In this document: piece after piece, positions 40,532-51,038 of the stretch
How positions within the stretch are numbered: the stretch's first letter is position 1
Layout of the letters: each line of letters opens with the position of its first letter
NCBI GenBank assembly: GCA_963849305.1
Contig: CAWKGV010000004.1
Span: 186,001-250,000 of the forward strand
Reading direction: 5' to 3'
Source of the DNA: CAWKGV01 sp963849305
GTDB lineage: Bacteria > Pseudomonadota > Alphaproteobacteria > Acetobacterales > Acetobacteraceae
DNA length: 64,000 nt
Translations under genes and position numbers: made by a program
Notes under the pieces: model-generated
What the model was told of the DNA's origin: nothing
The model's database searches: none
What the model saw: only the letters and a program-made list of their open reading frames with translations

Positions 40532-41068
40532 CTAGGCAAGCGGATACTCCACTTCAGGGGTGTATACTGGCTGCTCCTTGCCGATCAGCGAACTGAACAG
40601 GGTGAAATGCTCGATTGGCACCGGCTCGGCGCGAAACAGGTTATTGGCCTGGAGATAGGCGGCGAGCTTGGCCTCGGGCACGCCGTCGAGCCGCGCCAGG
40701 GTGACGTGCGGGGCGAAGCGCCGGCGCTCCGGCTCCAGCCCCACGCGTTGCAGCGCCGTCTCGATCTTACTGCGCAGGTGCTCAAGCTGCGGGTTGCGTG
40801 CGACGACCACCCACAACGCGGTGCTGCGCCCGGACTTGCTGAACGTGCCAAGCCCCGCGAGTTCCAGCGAGAATGCAGGCGCCCGGAGCACTGCCAGCGC
40901 GTTGTCGATTTCCTCGGCCTGGTAAGCGGGCGTCTCGCCGATGAAGCGGAGAGTGAGGTGATGGTTTCCCGGCGGCACCCACCGCGCGCCCGCCATTCCG
41001 TGCCCGGTCAGCAACGCCAGGCGCTGGCGTAACGCCTGCGGCAGATCGAGCGCGACGAACAACCTCAT
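40532..41068 (-). CDS. thpR: RNA 2',3'-cyclic phosphodiesterase
   Basis: The 178-residue protein is a two-lobed 2H phosphoesterase with catalytic H-L-T-L (about residues 37-40) and H-V-T-L (about 120-123). F-V-A-L-D-L-P at the start is the family opening. It hydrolyses cyclic phosphodiesters at RNA ends (formerly called 2'-5' RNA ligase). Its start overlaps the tesA stop by 4 bases, so the two are co-transcribed. Confidence 0.92.
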   Translation of the reverse strand: MRLFVALDLPQALRQRLALLTGHGMAGARWVPPGNHHLTLRFIGETPAYQAEEIDNALAVLRAPAFSLELAGLGTFSKSGRSTALWVVVARNPQLEHLRSKIETALQRVGLEPERRRFAPHVTLARLDGVPEAKLAAYLQANNLFRAEPVPIEHFTLFSSLIGKEQPVYTPEVEYPLA

Positions 41069-41703
41069 GCTTGCCGGGCTTCCCCGATCAACTGCTCCAC
41101 TTTGGGCAGGATGCGCGCCACGATCCGGCGCACGCCCTCCGCGTTGGGGTGTAGCCCGTCGGGCTGGGTTAGTGCGGGCGCTCGGGCGACGCCCGCGAGG
41201 AAAAACGGGTCGTAGATCACGCCGGGCCGCTTTCCCAGCTCGTCGAAGACCGCGCGGAACTCCCGCTCGTAGTCCGGCCCGAGATTGGGTGGGGCGTACA
41301 TGCCGGTCAGCAGCACCGGGATGTGCCGCGTGGCAAGCTTGTCCAGCATGGCGCCCAGGTTGGCCTTCATCTCGGCCGGGCTCAGGCCGCGCAGCCCATC
41401 ATTGGCGCCCAGCTCCACGATGGCGGCATCCGGGTTGCCGGCCAGCACCCAGTCGAGCCGGGCCAATCCGCCCGCACTGGTATCGCCGGACACCGCTCCG
41501 TCCACGATCCGGACATTGAGCCCGTGAGCGGCCAGCGCGGTCGCGAGCTGCGCCTCGAACCCGTCATCATGCGGCAAGCCGTAGCCGGCGCTCAGCGAAT
41601 CTCCGAGGACCAGCAGCCGAACCGGCGCCGCAGCCGCGGCTGGGCCGGTCAGCAGGAGACCCATCAACAGGAGCGCCGCGGCGCTCGCCACGGCTTTTCG
41701 CAT
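41065..41703 (-). CDS. tesA: Arylesterase / lysophospholipase L1-like GDSL hydrolase
   Basis: The 212-residue exported protein has a signal peptide (M-R-K-A-V-A-S-A-A-A-L-L-L-M-G) ending near A-A-A. GDSL block I is G-D-S-L-S-A-G-Y-G, block III is G-A-N-D and block V is D-G-L-H-P-N, giving the Ser-Asp-His triad in an SGNH fold. It acts in the periplasm on acyl esters. It diverges from an ABC system of YbbA/YbbP type, as in enterobacteria. An ATG at 41733 would extend it; 41703 is chosen to begin the signal peptide. Confidence 0.92.
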   Translation of the reverse strand: MRKAVASAAALLLMGLLLTGPAAAAAPVRLLVLGDSLSAGYGLPHDDGFEAQLATALAAHGLNVRIVDGAVSGDTSAGGLARLDWVLAGNPDAAIVELGANDGLRGLSPAEMKANLGAMLDKLATRHIPVLLTGMYAPPNLGPDYEREFRAVFDELGKRPGVIYDPFFLAGVARAPALTQPDGLHPNAEGVRRIVARILPKVEQLIGEARQA

Positions 41704-41731
41704 GGCCGCCGCCAGGCCATATCCTGCTGTC

Positions 41732-42462
<731 letters not shown>

Positions 42463-42466
<4 letters not shown>

Positions 42467-44976
42467 TCCTGGCGTTACGCCTCGCGCGCCGGGAGCTGCG
42501 CGGTGGGGTGCGCGGGCTTGGCATTGTGTTGGCCTGCCTGGCGCTCGGCGTCGCGGCGATCGCCGCCGTGGGCAGCCTGCGCGCCGCCACCGATCGCGGC
42601 CTCGCGGTCAACGGGCGGCAGATCCTGGGCGGCGACCTGGAGATCCAAACCGGGGCGCAACCGCCTCCGCCCGCCTTGCTCGCCTGGCTGCGCGAACGCC
42701 ATGCCAGCATCTCCACCATCGCGCAAACTCGTTCTCTGCTGGTCGCCGCGTCGGGCGAGCGGGAACTGATCGACCTCAAGGGGGTCGATCCCGCTTGGCC
42801 GCTGGTGGGCGCGGCCGTCATCTCCCCCGCGCAGCCGTTGGCGGCGGCCCTCGGTGAGCGAAACGGGCGCTGGGGCCTGCTCGCCGACAGATTGGTAATG
42901 AGCCGCCTGAAGCTCCGTCCCGGCGACATCGTGCGGCTCGGGGAGGCGCGGTTCACGGTGCGCGGCACGCTCAACTCCGAGCCCGACCGGGTGGGCAGCC
43001 AATCCATCCTGGGTGCCCCGGTGGTGATCGCCGCCGGCGCCCTGCCGGGCACTGGCCTGGTGGTGCCCGGCTCCATCGTGAGCTACGCGGTGCGCCTGAC
43101 CGTGCCCGACCCGGCTTCGGTCCCGGGCCTTCGCGCGGCGCTCCGCTCGGCGTTCCCGAATGAGGGCTGGCGCGTTCGCGGCCCGGCCGACGCCGCGCCG
43201 GGGATCGGCCGGGCGATCGACCAAGCCAGCCTGTTCATGACCCTGGTCGGGCTCACCTCCTTGCTCGTGGGCGGGATCGGAGTCGCCAACGGCGTCAGGG
43301 CTTGGCTGGACGCACGCGCGCGGACGATCGCGACGCTACGCTGCCTGGGCGCCTCGTCGCCGCTCGTGTTCACCGTCTGCTTGATCCAGGTGATGGCGCT
43401 TGCTTCGCTCGGGATCGCGATCGGCGTGGGCGTCGGAGCGGCCGCGCCGTGGCTTGGCGCGCACTGGCTGGCTGGGGTGCTGCCGGTGCCGCCGGTGATC
43501 GGGGTCTACGCCGGACCGTTGGCACTCGCGGCGAGCTACGGAGCACTGACGGCGGCGTGTTTCGCGCTCTGGCCCCTGGGTCGGGCCGCCCGCATTCCGG
43601 GCGGCGCGCTATTCCGCGATGGCCTCATACCTGACCATATACGGCCCACGCGCGCCGTCCTCGCCGCCACGGCCGGGCTCGCGGCGGCGCTGGCCGCCCT
43701 GATCGTGTCGAGCGCACACGACCGGCTGTTCGCCATCGGCTTCTGCGCTGCCGCGCTGGCGACCCTGGCCCTGTTCCAGTTCGGCGGGACGGCTCTCATG
43801 GTCGCCGCGCGCGCCGCCCCTCGGGTCGCCTCGCCAGCCGTTCGGCTTGGCATCGCCAGCTTGCACCGGCCGGGCGCACCCACGCCGTTGATGCTCGTCT
43901 CGGTGGGCCTCGGCCTGTCCACGCTGGCCGCCGTGGCGCTCATCCAAGGCAATGTCCAGCGCGAGATCCTGGATCAGATACCGGCGAAGGCGCCGAGCTT
44001 CTATTTCGTAGACATCCAGTCGGATCAGCTCGCCCGGTTCGAGCAGATCGTCCGCTCCAGCCCGGGCGTGGACGACCTGCATGAGATGCCGAGCCTGCGG
44101 GCGCGCATCGTCGCGGTGAACGGGGTGCCGGCCGACCAAGTCCGCGCCACGCCGGATACGCGATGGGCGCTGCGCGGCGACCGGGGGCTGACCTATGCCG
44201 CGACCCCGCCGCCGAATACCCGGCTCGTCGCCGGGCGCTGGTGGTCGGCGGACTACCAAGGCCCGCCGCTCGTTTCACTGGATGCCAACCTGGCCCGGGG
44301 CTGGAGGATCGGCCTCGGCGCCACCATCCGGGTCAACGTGCTCGGTCGCGATATCGACCTGAGCGTGGCCAACCTGCGCGACATTGCTTGGCGGCGTCTG
44401 GGGATCAACTTCGTCATGGTGGCGAGCCCCGGGCTGCTCTCGGCCGCGCCGCAGACGCACATCGCCACGGTGCGGGCGACGCCGTCCGAGCAGGGCCCGT
44501 TGCTGGAACGGGTGAGCGACGCGTTGCCCAACGTGACCGGGATCAGCGTCGCCGAGGTGTTGGCCGCGGTCGCCAGCCTGCTGGGCCAGGTCGCGGCCGC
44601 GCTGACCGTGACCGGGGCCGTCACGCTCGCCTCCGGCGCGCTGGTGCTGGTGGGGGCGGTCGCGGCGGGTCGGCGCCAGCGCAGCCAAGAAGCGGTGGTC
44701 CTGAAGGTTCTGGGCGCCACGTCCGCGCAGATCCGCACCGCTTGGCTGACGGAGTTCAGCACGCTAGGGTTAATGGCGGGTCTCGTCGCCGCGGCGGTGG
44801 GCACCGCGGCGAGCTGGGCGGTCCTGCGGCTGGTGCTGAACGCACCGTGGGCCTTCCTGCCCGGCCGGCTCGCGGCCACCCTCATTGGCGCTCTGGCCAT
44901 GATGGTCGTGTTCGGCTATGTTGGTACGGCAGCGGCGCTACGGGTGAAGCCGGCCTCGCGGCTGCGGAACGAATAA
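42463..44976 (+). CDS. ABC transporter permease, YbbP/FtsX-like
   Basis: The 837-residue inner-membrane protein has an N-terminal helix (L-R-L-A-R-R-E-L-R-G-G), a large periplasmic MacB-like domain and two FtsX-type three-helix blocks. The first block is at about residues 255-380 (L-V-G-L-T-S-L-L-V-G-G-I-G-V-A-N-G-V). The second is near the C-terminus (L-V-L-V-G-A-V-A-A-G-R-R-Q-R). V-L-K-V-L-G-A-T marks the coupling helix. It pairs with the YbbA-type ATPase with which it overlaps by 4 bases. Confidence 0.9.
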
Positions 44977-45070
44977 CGCCGCTTCAATCCGGGTCGTGCT
45001 TGAAGCGAACCGGGTGACAAACAAAGTTAACGGAGCGGGTTACACCCGTCTGAGAGGAACAAGCGACACC

Positions 45071-45847
45071 ATGGCCTACAGTCCCGATTATCGGACGTAC
45101 CCGGGCGCGAGGCAGAGCGCCTCCGCGTCCTCCGCGATCCTTGACGCAGGGCTGCGGTCGTACATGCTCCGCGTGTACAACTGGATGACCTCTGGCCTGC
45201 TGCTGACCGGGATCGTCGCCTACCTGATCGCCAACACCTCCGCCATCAACGCGTTCTACCCCGTGGTGCAGACCTCATACGGGCCGGAGCGCACCGCAGG
45301 GCCGCTGGCGATGATCTCGATATTCGCGCCACTCGCCTTCGTGCTGGTGCTGAGCTTCGGGATCAACAAGCTCTCGCGCACCACCGCGCAGACGCTCTAC
45401 TGGGTGTTCTGTGCCACCATGGGTGCGAGCCTGACGAACATCTTCCTGATCTACACCGATACGGCGATCGTGCGGGTGTTCTTCATCACCGCGGCGACCT
45501 TCGCGGGGATGAGCCTCTATGGCTATACCACGCGCAGCGATCTTAGCCGCTGGGGCAGCTTCCTGATCATGGGGCTGTTCGGCGTGATCATCGCGAGCCT
45601 GATCAACGTGTTCTTCCACAGCACCGAGCTGCAGTTCATCGTCAGCATCGTCGGCGTGCTGGTATTCGTTGGCCTCACCGCCTACGACACGCAGCGGATC
45701 AAGGCGACCTATATTCAATACGCCTATGCCGAAGGGACGGAGCTCGCGGCCAAGCGCAGCGTCTATGACGCGCTCAGCCTCTATCTGAACTTCATCAACC
45801 TGTTCCTGCTGATGCTTCAGCTGTTTGGGAGCGGTAACCGGCGTTAG
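45071..45847 (+). CDS. Bax inhibitor-1 / YccA family membrane protein
   Basis: The 258-residue protein has seven predicted membrane segments after an N-terminal tail rich in Ser/Tyr. Key family parts are V-Y-N-W-M-T-S-G-L-L-L-T-G and the C-terminal T-A-Y-D-T-Q-R-I-K followed by A-L-S-L-Y-L-N-F-I-N-L-F, containing the conserved Asp that gates calcium leak in bacterial homologues. GAGGAA lies 9 bases before the ATG at 45071. A clear intrinsic terminator follows at 45872, so it is a monocistron. Confidence 0.94.
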   Translation: MAYSPDYRTYPGARQSASASSAILDAGLRSYMLRVYNWMTSGLLLTGIVAYLIANTSAINAFYPVVQTSYGPERTAGPLAMISIFAPLAFVLVLSFGINKLSRTTAQTLYWVFCATMGASLTNIFLIYTDTAIVRVFFITAATFAGMSLYGYTTRSDLSRWGSFLIMGLFGVIIASLINVFFHSTELQFIVSIVGVLVFVGLTAYDTQRIKATYIQYAYAEGTELAAKRSVYDALSLYLNFINLFLLMLQLFGSGNRR

Positions 45848-45871
45848 CCCGGTTCGATCGACGCGAAATGC

Positions 45872-45903
45872 CGCCAAGGGGATGCGCCCTTGGCGTTTTT
45901 TTT
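45872..45903 (+). terminator. Intrinsic terminator after the BI-1 gene
   Basis: CGCCAAGGG (45872-45880) and CCCTTGGCG (45887-45895) form a perfect 9-bp stem with a 6-base loop, directly followed by eight T residues (45896-45903). Confidence 0.93.
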
Positions 45904-46021
45904 GCCATGCGCGGCAAGGCCGGACGCAGAGCACGCTCACTTACAACTGATCGTTCCCTGGAAGGGACGCGATGCCTCCGGCGCTGTTTCCGCAACGACC
46001 CCGTAACGCAGGAGGCCTAGC

Positions 46022-46426
46022 GTGTCTCGCCTGATATTGCCCGCTTGTTTGCTGCTCCTGGCCGCCTCGCCGCAAGGGAGCAACATGCCGCGGAATGCCG
46101 TGAACCCGTACCAGCATCCGGACGAGCGCGCCATCGCCATCCAGAACTGGAGCAGCTCCAAGGTCGACAAGGCCGAGATACAGACGACCGACGGGCGGGT
46201 CTGGAGGCTTGCGAAAGGCGGCATCCCGCGCAACGAGGCCCATGACGTCGCGGTGCCGGTGCCCGGCTGCATCGCCAACGTGTCCGTGACAATGCAGAGC
46301 GGCCGGCAATTCCAGCTGGTCGGGTTGCACGATTGCAGCGACACGCAGATCGTGGTGCGCAACACCGGGTTGTCGATCCCGCAAATGGCGGTGCCCGGCG
46401 CGAAACAGCACGGGACGCCAGGATGA
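46022..46426 (+). CDS. Exported hypothetical protein
   Basis: The 134-residue product starts at GTG 46022 with a perfect AGGAGG site (46009-46014). A hydrophobic signal segment (L-I-L-P-A-C-L-L-L-L-A-A-S) is present; a lipid-anchored form at Cys9 seems unlikely. The mature part has I-Q-N-W-S-S-S-K-V-D, D-G-R-V-W-R-L and two cysteines (P-G-C-I-A; H-D-C-S-D) that could pair. Homology unknown. Its stop overlaps the next start (ATGA), so it is coupled to the quinone oxidoreductase gene. Confidence 0.6.
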   Translation: MSRLILPACLLLLAASPQGSNMPRNAVNPYQHPDERAIAIQNWSSSKVDKAEIQTTDGRVWRLAKGGIPRNEAHDVAVPVPGCIANVSVTMQSGRQFQLVGLHDCSDTQIVVRNTGLSIPQMAVPGAKQHGTPG

Positions 46427-47424
46427 GCCTGCGGCGCCAAATGACCTATATCGCCGCCGAGCAACCCGGCGGGCCGGAGGTGTTGAAGACGGCGACCGGG
46501 CCGGTGCCGACCCCGAAACCCGACGAGGTGCTGATCCGGGTTCAGGCTGCCGGCGTCAACCGTCCGGATGTGCAGCAGCGCAAAGGTGCTTATCCGCCCC
46601 CGCCGGGGGCGAGCCTAATCATTGGCCTCGAAGTGGCGGGCGAGGTGGTCGCTGCCGGTCCGGATGTCCGAACGTTTAAGCCCGGCGAGCGGGTCTGTGG
46701 TTTGGCGAACGGCGGAGGCTATGCCGAGTATTGCGCAGTGCCGGCGGCCCAGTGCCTGCCCTGGCCAGCAGGCTACGATGCGATCCGGGCGGCCGCGCTG
46801 CCGGAAACCTATTTCACGGTCTGGGCTAACTTGTTCCAGCTCGGCCGGCTGCAACGCGGCGAGCGGACGCTGATCCACGGCGGCACCTCCGGCATTGGCG
46901 TGACCGCGATCCAGCTCGCCCGCGAATTCGGAGCGGAGCCCTATGCCACTGCTGGCAGTGAGGAGAAATGCGCCGCTTGCCTACGGCTCGGCGCCGCCGC
47001 TGCCATCAATTACCGCACACAGGACTTCGCCGAGGAGATCAAGCGGCTGACCGAGGGGCGCGGCGTGGATGTGGTGCTCGACATGATCGGCGCTGCCTAT
47101 CTGACGCGCAACCTGCGCTGCCTCGCGATGGACGGACGGCTGGTGCTGATTGCCTTCCTGGGCGGGGCCAAGGTCGAGGTGCTTGACCTGACCCCTATCA
47201 TGACCCGCCGCCTGACCGTCACCGGCTCGACAATGCGACCCCGCACCACGGCTCAAAAGGGCAAAATCGCGGCGGAGCTACGGGAGAAGGTGTGGCCCGT
47301 TCTCGATGCCGGCCGCTGCGCGCCGGTGATCCACGCCACGTTCCCGCTGGCCAAAGCAGCCGAGGCGCACCGGCTGATGGAAAGCAGCACGCATGTCGGG
47401 AAGATCGTGTTGACGGTCGGCTAA
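46423..47424 (+). CDS. NAD(P)H quinone oxidoreductase, PIG3/zinc-independent MDR family
   Basis: The 333-residue protein opens with a GroES-like domain (V-L-I-R-V-Q-A-A-G-V-N-R-P-D-V) and then a Rossmann domain (L-I-H-G-G-T-S-G-I-G-V-T-A-I-Q-L-A). The R-P-D-x-x-Q-R-x-G-x-Y-P-P-P-P-G stretch is that of the TP53I3/PIG3 subgroup. No structural zinc Cys set is present. It reduces quinones with NAD(P)H in the cytoplasm. ATG 46423 overlaps the upstream stop; ATG 46441 is an alternative. Confidence 0.9.
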   Translation: MSLRRQMTYIAAEQPGGPEVLKTATGPVPTPKPDEVLIRVQAAGVNRPDVQQRKGAYPPPPGASLIIGLEVAGEVVAAGPDVRTFKPGERVCGLANGGGYAEYCAVPAAQCLPWPAGYDAIRAAALPETYFTVWANLFQLGRLQRGERTLIHGGTSGIGVTAIQLAREFGAEPYATAGSEEKCAACLRLGAAAAINYRTQDFAEEIKRLTEGRGVDVVLDMIGAAYLTRNLRCLAMDGRLVLIAFLGGAKVEVLDLTPIMTRRLTVTGSTMRPRTTAQKGKIAAELREKVWPVLDAGRCAPVIHATFPLAKAAEAHRLMESSTHVGKIVLTVG

Positions 47425-47434
47425 ACGGCGATCC

Positions 47435-48406
47435 CTACATCCGGACCAGCGCCGATCCCCACGTAAGTCCCCCGCCGAGCGCCTCCATCAGCACGAGGTC
47501 GCCGCATCGGATGCGCCCGTCCGCGCACGCCTCGGCCAACGCGAGCGGCACCGAGGCGGCGGAGGTGTTAGCGTGTCGATCGACGGTCACGACCACCCGT
47601 TCGGGCGGCAGGCCGAGCCGCCTTCCCATCGCCTCGATGATGCGCAGGTTGGCCTGATGCGGCACCAGCCAGTCCACATCGCCGCGCGCAAACCCGTTCG
47701 CGCCGAGCGCCTCGTCCACCGCCTCGGCCAGCCGGGTAACCGCGTGGCGGAACACCTCCCGGCCGTTCATCACCAGTGTCCCCGGCCGGTCCGGCCGGCC
47801 AACCGAGCCGTCCACGTAAAGAATATCGCCCAGAGCCCCCTGGGCGTGCAAATGCGTGGAGAGGATACCGCGATCGCCCGCGCCACAATGGTCGGCGGCT
47901 CGCAGGAACACCGCCCCGGCGCCATCGCCGAACAGCACGCAGGTTCCGCGGTCCTGCCAATCCAAGATGCGTGAATAGACCTCGCTGCCGATCACCAGCA
48001 CGCCCCTCGCCTGTCCGGCCCGGATCATGCTGTCGGCCACCGACAACCCGTAGACAAAGCCGGCGCAGGCTGCCGAGAGATCGAAGCCAAACCCGGCACG
48101 CATCCCGAGTGCCTGCTGCACGCGCAGGGCGGTGGCGGGAAAGGCCTGATCCGGCGTGCTGGTGGCGAGAATGATTGCATCCACGTCGTCCGGCCCAGCT
48201 CCGGCATGGCGCAGCGCCGCGTGCCCTGCCTTCGCTCCCATGAAAGCGCAGGTTTCGTGGGAGGCGGCGATGTGGCGTTGACGAATTCCGGTGCGCTCTC
48301 GGATCCACTCGTCGGAGGTCGCAATCCGGTGCGCGAGTTCATCATTGCTGACCACCCGCTCAGGCAAATAGCCGCCGACGCCGGCGAGAATGGAGCGAAG
48401 GTGCAT
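47435..48406 (-). CDS. fabH: 3-oxoacyl-ACP synthase III
   Basis: The 323-residue protein carries the FabH triad: Cys114 in S-A-A-C-A-G-F, His in P-H-Q-A-N-L-R-I-I and Asn in H-A-N-T-S-A-A-S-V-P. The opening G-G-Y-L-P-E-R-V-V-S-N and T-G-I-R-Q-R are canonical. FabH starts fatty-acid synthesis by condensing acetyl-CoA with malonyl-ACP. It is the third gene of rpmF-plsX-fabH, separated from plsX by only 9 bases. Confidence 0.96.
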   Translation of the reverse strand: MHLRSILAGVGGYLPERVVSNDELAHRIATSDEWIRERTGIRQRHIAASHETCAFMGAKAGHAALRHAGAGPDDVDAIILATSTPDQAFPATALRVQQALGMRAGFGFDLSAACAGFVYGLSVADSMIRAGQARGVLVIGSEVYSRILDWQDRGTCVLFGDGAGAVFLRAADHCGAGDRGILSTHLHAQGALGDILYVDGSVGRPDRPGTLVMNGREVFRHAVTRLAEAVDEALGANGFARGDVDWLVPHQANLRIIEAMGRRLGLPPERVVVTVDRHANTSAASVPLALAEACADGRIRCGDLVLMEALGGGLTWGSALVRM

Positions 48407-48415
48407 CGCTGGTTC

Positions 48416-49486
48416 CTACAGGGCAGTGGCGAGGCGCGCGCTGCCCCCGCCGGCCTTTGTTCCCAGGGTGGAGAGGCCAACAATTCGCGCCAGTCCCTCA
48501 CGGATCTGATCGTTGAAGCGATGGGTCACCATATCGACGGCGACGTCAACGGCATGGGCGAACGTCTCGGCATCCACGCCGCCGTGGGACTTCACGACGA
48601 CGCCGCCCAATCCGAGCATCACCGCCCCATTGTAGCGATTGGGGTCGAGCCACTCGCGCAACCGCTCCAGACCAGGGCGGACCAGGAGATAGGCCAGTCG
48701 TCCGCCCAGGGTGGCGGTGAAGACCTGGCGCAGCAGGCCGAGGATCAGCTTGAGCGCCCCCTCGACAGTCTTGAGCGCGACATTGCCGGTAAATCCATCG
48801 GTGACGATCACGTCGGTCTTGCCCGCGGCGATGTCGTGGCCCTCCACGAAGCCATAAAATTGCGGCGCGATCGGGCTTTTGCGCAGCACCTCGGCTGCCT
48901 CGCGCACCTGATCGTCGCCCTTCTGCTCCTCGCTGCCGATGTTCAACAGGCCGATCGACGGAGCGATCAGCCCGAGAACGGTTCTGGCGAATACGTCGCC
49001 CATCACGGCGAACTCGACCAGGTTGCGAGCATCGCAGACCGCGTTCGCCCCGAGATCCAGCATCACGATGTCCCCGCGCGCCGAGGGGGCGATCGCGGCC
49101 AAGGCCGGGCGGTCGATCCCGGGCATGGTCTTGATCACGATCTGGGCGAGCGCGAGCAGCGCGCCGGTGTTGCCGGCACTGACCACAGCGGCCGCTTCGC
49201 CCGCGGCGACCGCGTCGATGGCGACCCGCATGGAGGCGTTGCGCAGCTTCAGCGCCTGGATTGGTTTCAGCTCGTCGCCGATCACGTCGGGCGCATGGCG
49301 CAGGGTGCAAGAAGCGGCGGCGCGGCGGCGCGTCCGCAGCAGCGGGGCCACGCGGGCCTCATCGCCGACCAGCAGGAAGCGAGCCTCCGGATGACGCTCG
49401 GCGGCAAGCTCAAGTCCGTCCACCACCATGTCCGGCGCGTGGTCGCCGCCCATGGCATCCACCGCCAGCGTGAAGCTCTCAGTCAC
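48416..49486 (-). CDS. plsX: Phosphate acyltransferase PlsX
   Basis: The 356-residue protein has the family opening A-V-D-A-M-G-G-D-H-A-P, then S-A-G-N-T-G-A-L-L and D-G-F-T-G-N-V-A-L-K-T-V-E-G. PlsX makes acyl-phosphate from acyl-ACP as the first step of phospholipid synthesis (PlsX/PlsY pathway). Position between rpmF and fabH is widely conserved. Length is normal. Confidence 0.96.
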   Translation of the reverse strand: MTESFTLAVDAMGGDHAPDMVVDGLELAAERHPEARFLLVGDEARVAPLLRTRRRAAASCTLRHAPDVIGDELKPIQALKLRNASMRVAIDAVAAGEAAAVVSAGNTGALLALAQIVIKTMPGIDRPALAAIAPSARGDIVMLDLGANAVCDARNLVEFAVMGDVFARTVLGLIAPSIGLLNIGSEEQKGDDQVREAAEVLRKSPIAPQFYGFVEGHDIAAGKTDVIVTDGFTGNVALKTVEGALKLILGLLRQVFTATLGGRLAYLLVRPGLERLREWLDPNRYNGAVMLGLGGVVVKSHGGVDAETFAHAVDVAVDMVTHRFNDQIREGLARIVGLSTLGTKAGGGSARLATAL

Positions 49487-49517
49487 CGCACGGATGCCGG
49501 CACGCCGCGATAGGGCG

Positions 49518-49721
49518 TCAGGCTCGGATTGCGCCCTTCAGCGCCTTGCCGGCAGCCACCACTTCGCGCCCGTCGTAGTGACCGCAATGGCTGCACACGT
49601 GATGCGGACGCTTCAGCTCCCCGCAATTCGGGCACTCGGCGTGCGCCTCGCGCGGCAGCGCGTGGTGGCTGCGCCGCATCCCACGACGCGATGGCGAGGT
49701 CTTTCTCTTCGGTACCGCCAT
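49518..49721 (-). CDS. rpmF: 50S ribosomal protein L32
   Basis: The 67-residue protein begins M-A-V-P-K-R-K-T-S-P-S-R-R-G-M-R-R-S, the invariant L32 N-terminus. It carries a C-P-N-C-G ... C-S-H-C-G zinc-ribbon set. It is 31 bases upstream of plsX. A 155-base gap separates it from the YceD gene; the gap contains CGCTAT/ATAGCG inverted arms around an A-run (49783-49803) but no clear promoter boxes. Confidence 0.97.
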   Translation of the reverse strand: MAVPKRKTSPSRRGMRRSHHALPREAHAECPNCGELKRPHHVCSHCGHYDGREVVAAGKALKGAIRA

Positions 49722-49876
49722 GGGAACGCGCCCCTCCGGTCTCGGTGACGCCCGCGCGCCCGGCGATGGGAAGGGCTGTCACGCTATGGCAAAAAAATAG
49801 CGAGGGAGGCCGTCTAGCAGAGGGTCGGTCGGCTCGCAAGGCCGGCCCGGCAAGGCCATGGCTGGACCCCCAGCCA

Positions 49877-50380
49877 TTAGTGCGAGCGCCGGAGGCGGGC
49901 GAGTACTTCGAACGGCCGCGCCGCCCCATCCGCCTCGGTTTCCCACTGTTCGGGCGCGGCATCCGGCTTACGTGGATAAGGATCGAGCGCAAGCGCGAGC
50001 TGCTCCGCCGCCGCCTCGCCGAGATCGATCATGCCGCCCAGATAGGGGATCTCATCCACTGAGTCTGGGTCTGGAGCGTCGGTCTCGGTGCCCGCGGGGA
50101 CGAAGACAATCGTGAAATCCTCCAGCACGGGCGCCTCGAATTCGTCGAGCGAGACCACGCAGGTCCGCACCACGCGCGCCTCTAGTCGCCCGGATGCCCG
50201 CACCACGTCTGCGCGCGCGCGACTGAGACGAAAACGGCAGGAAAGCGATAGCACGGCCGGAATGCCCATGCGCCGCGCCAGCGCCCGGCATTCCTCTGTT
50301 TCAGCCTCCACGCGCATCGTCGTGGCCTCGGCTCCAATGCGGTCGATGGCAAGCGGCCGAGACAACTCGCCAGGCATCAC
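49877..50380 (-). CDS. YceD family (DUF177) protein
   Basis: The 167-residue protein belongs to the YceD/DUF177 group that regularly precedes rpmF and is linked to 23S rRNA accumulation. Visible features are E-E-C-R-A-L-A-R-R-M-G-I-P-A-V, V-R-T-C-V-V-S-L-D-E-F and the C-terminal D-L-G-E-A-A-A-E-Q-L-A-L-A-L-D-P-Y-P-R. The single C-V-V-S-L replaces the CxnC zinc pairs of some relatives. Its start overlaps the stop of the upstream chaperone gene by 4 bases. Confidence 0.88.
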   Translation of the reverse strand: MMPGELSRPLAIDRIGAEATTMRVEAETEECRALARRMGIPAVLSLSCRFRLSRARADVVRASGRLEARVVRTCVVSLDEFEAPVLEDFTIVFVPAGTETDAPDPDSVDEIPYLGGMIDLGEAAAEQLALALDPYPRKPDAAPEQWETEADGAARPFEVLARLRRSH

Positions 50381-50913
50381 ATCGCCCCGCCAACGGGCAG
50401 AAAGCGAACCTCACCCACGGCCAGCGACGTCAGCTCCTGGGCCGCCAAATGCTCGCGCAGCGCAAGTGCGAACCGCGCCAACTCCTCGGCCGAGCCAGCG
50501 GGCGCCGGGGTGCCGCGCCAGACGTTGCGCTCGATCGCCGTCGCGAGTGCCGTCGCTTCGGTGCCCTCGAGCGCCGCGGAATAGGCGACCGCGCGTCCAT
50601 GAAAAGCTTCCCACATCGCCTTCACCTTCCTGCCCACCGAAAGGTCGCCGACGCCGATCTCCCGCAGGCTCATATCCATGTCGCTGAACATCGCGTCGAA
50701 CACTGCCTGCGCGAGATCCGCCCCCGGGCCGGGTGCGCGGCGCAAGCGGTCGATCAGGAGAAAGACGTGCAGCCCCACCAGGTCGAAACGCCCGTCCAGG
50801 GTGTCCGGGACGCCGAGTTTGGCATAGAAGTATTGATCGCGTGCCGCCACCACAGCGGACCGATATAGGCTGAAGCCGACGCGCTCCCGGCGATTCCTGC
50901 GCAGCCCGAGCAA
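50377..50913 (-). CDS. Ubiquinol-cytochrome c chaperone (CBP3/UPF0174) family protein
   Basis: The roughly 178-residue protein has D-Q-Y-F-Y-A-K-L-G-V-P-D-T-L-D-G-R-F-D, then V-F-L-L-I-D-R-L and D-M-D-M-S-L-R-E-I-G-V-G-D, all CBP3 signatures. In mitochondria and alphaproteobacteria it aids cytochrome b assembly of complex III. No ATG is near; a TTG at 50913 with G-rich sequence ahead is the best start. The YceD neighbour and 4-base overlap match the usual alphaproteobacterial pairing. Confidence 0.85.
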   Translation of the reverse strand: MLGLRRNRRERVGFSLYRSAVVAARDQYFYAKLGVPDTLDGRFDLVGLHVFLLIDRLRRAPGPGADLAQAVFDAMFSDMDMSLREIGVGDLSVGRKVKAMWEAFHGRAVAYSAALEGTEATALATAIERNVWRGTPAPAGSAEELARFALALREHLAAQELTSLAVGEVRFLPVGGAM

Positions 50914-51038
50914 CGCCCCACATCCCCCGACAATCCCGCAATTGACAACGCGCCGGCCGCCATGACACCTCCAATGAAATAGCGCGCCGATAGACTCGGT
51001 CAATTGGCTGCGGAAACGCGCCGCTTCAGGAGCCCAGA

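Noticed and set aside
49783..49803. CGCTAT ... ATAGCG around an A-run upstream of rpmF, as a terminator
   Set aside because: The A/T-run is in the loop and not after the stem, so it does not fit an intrinsic terminator.
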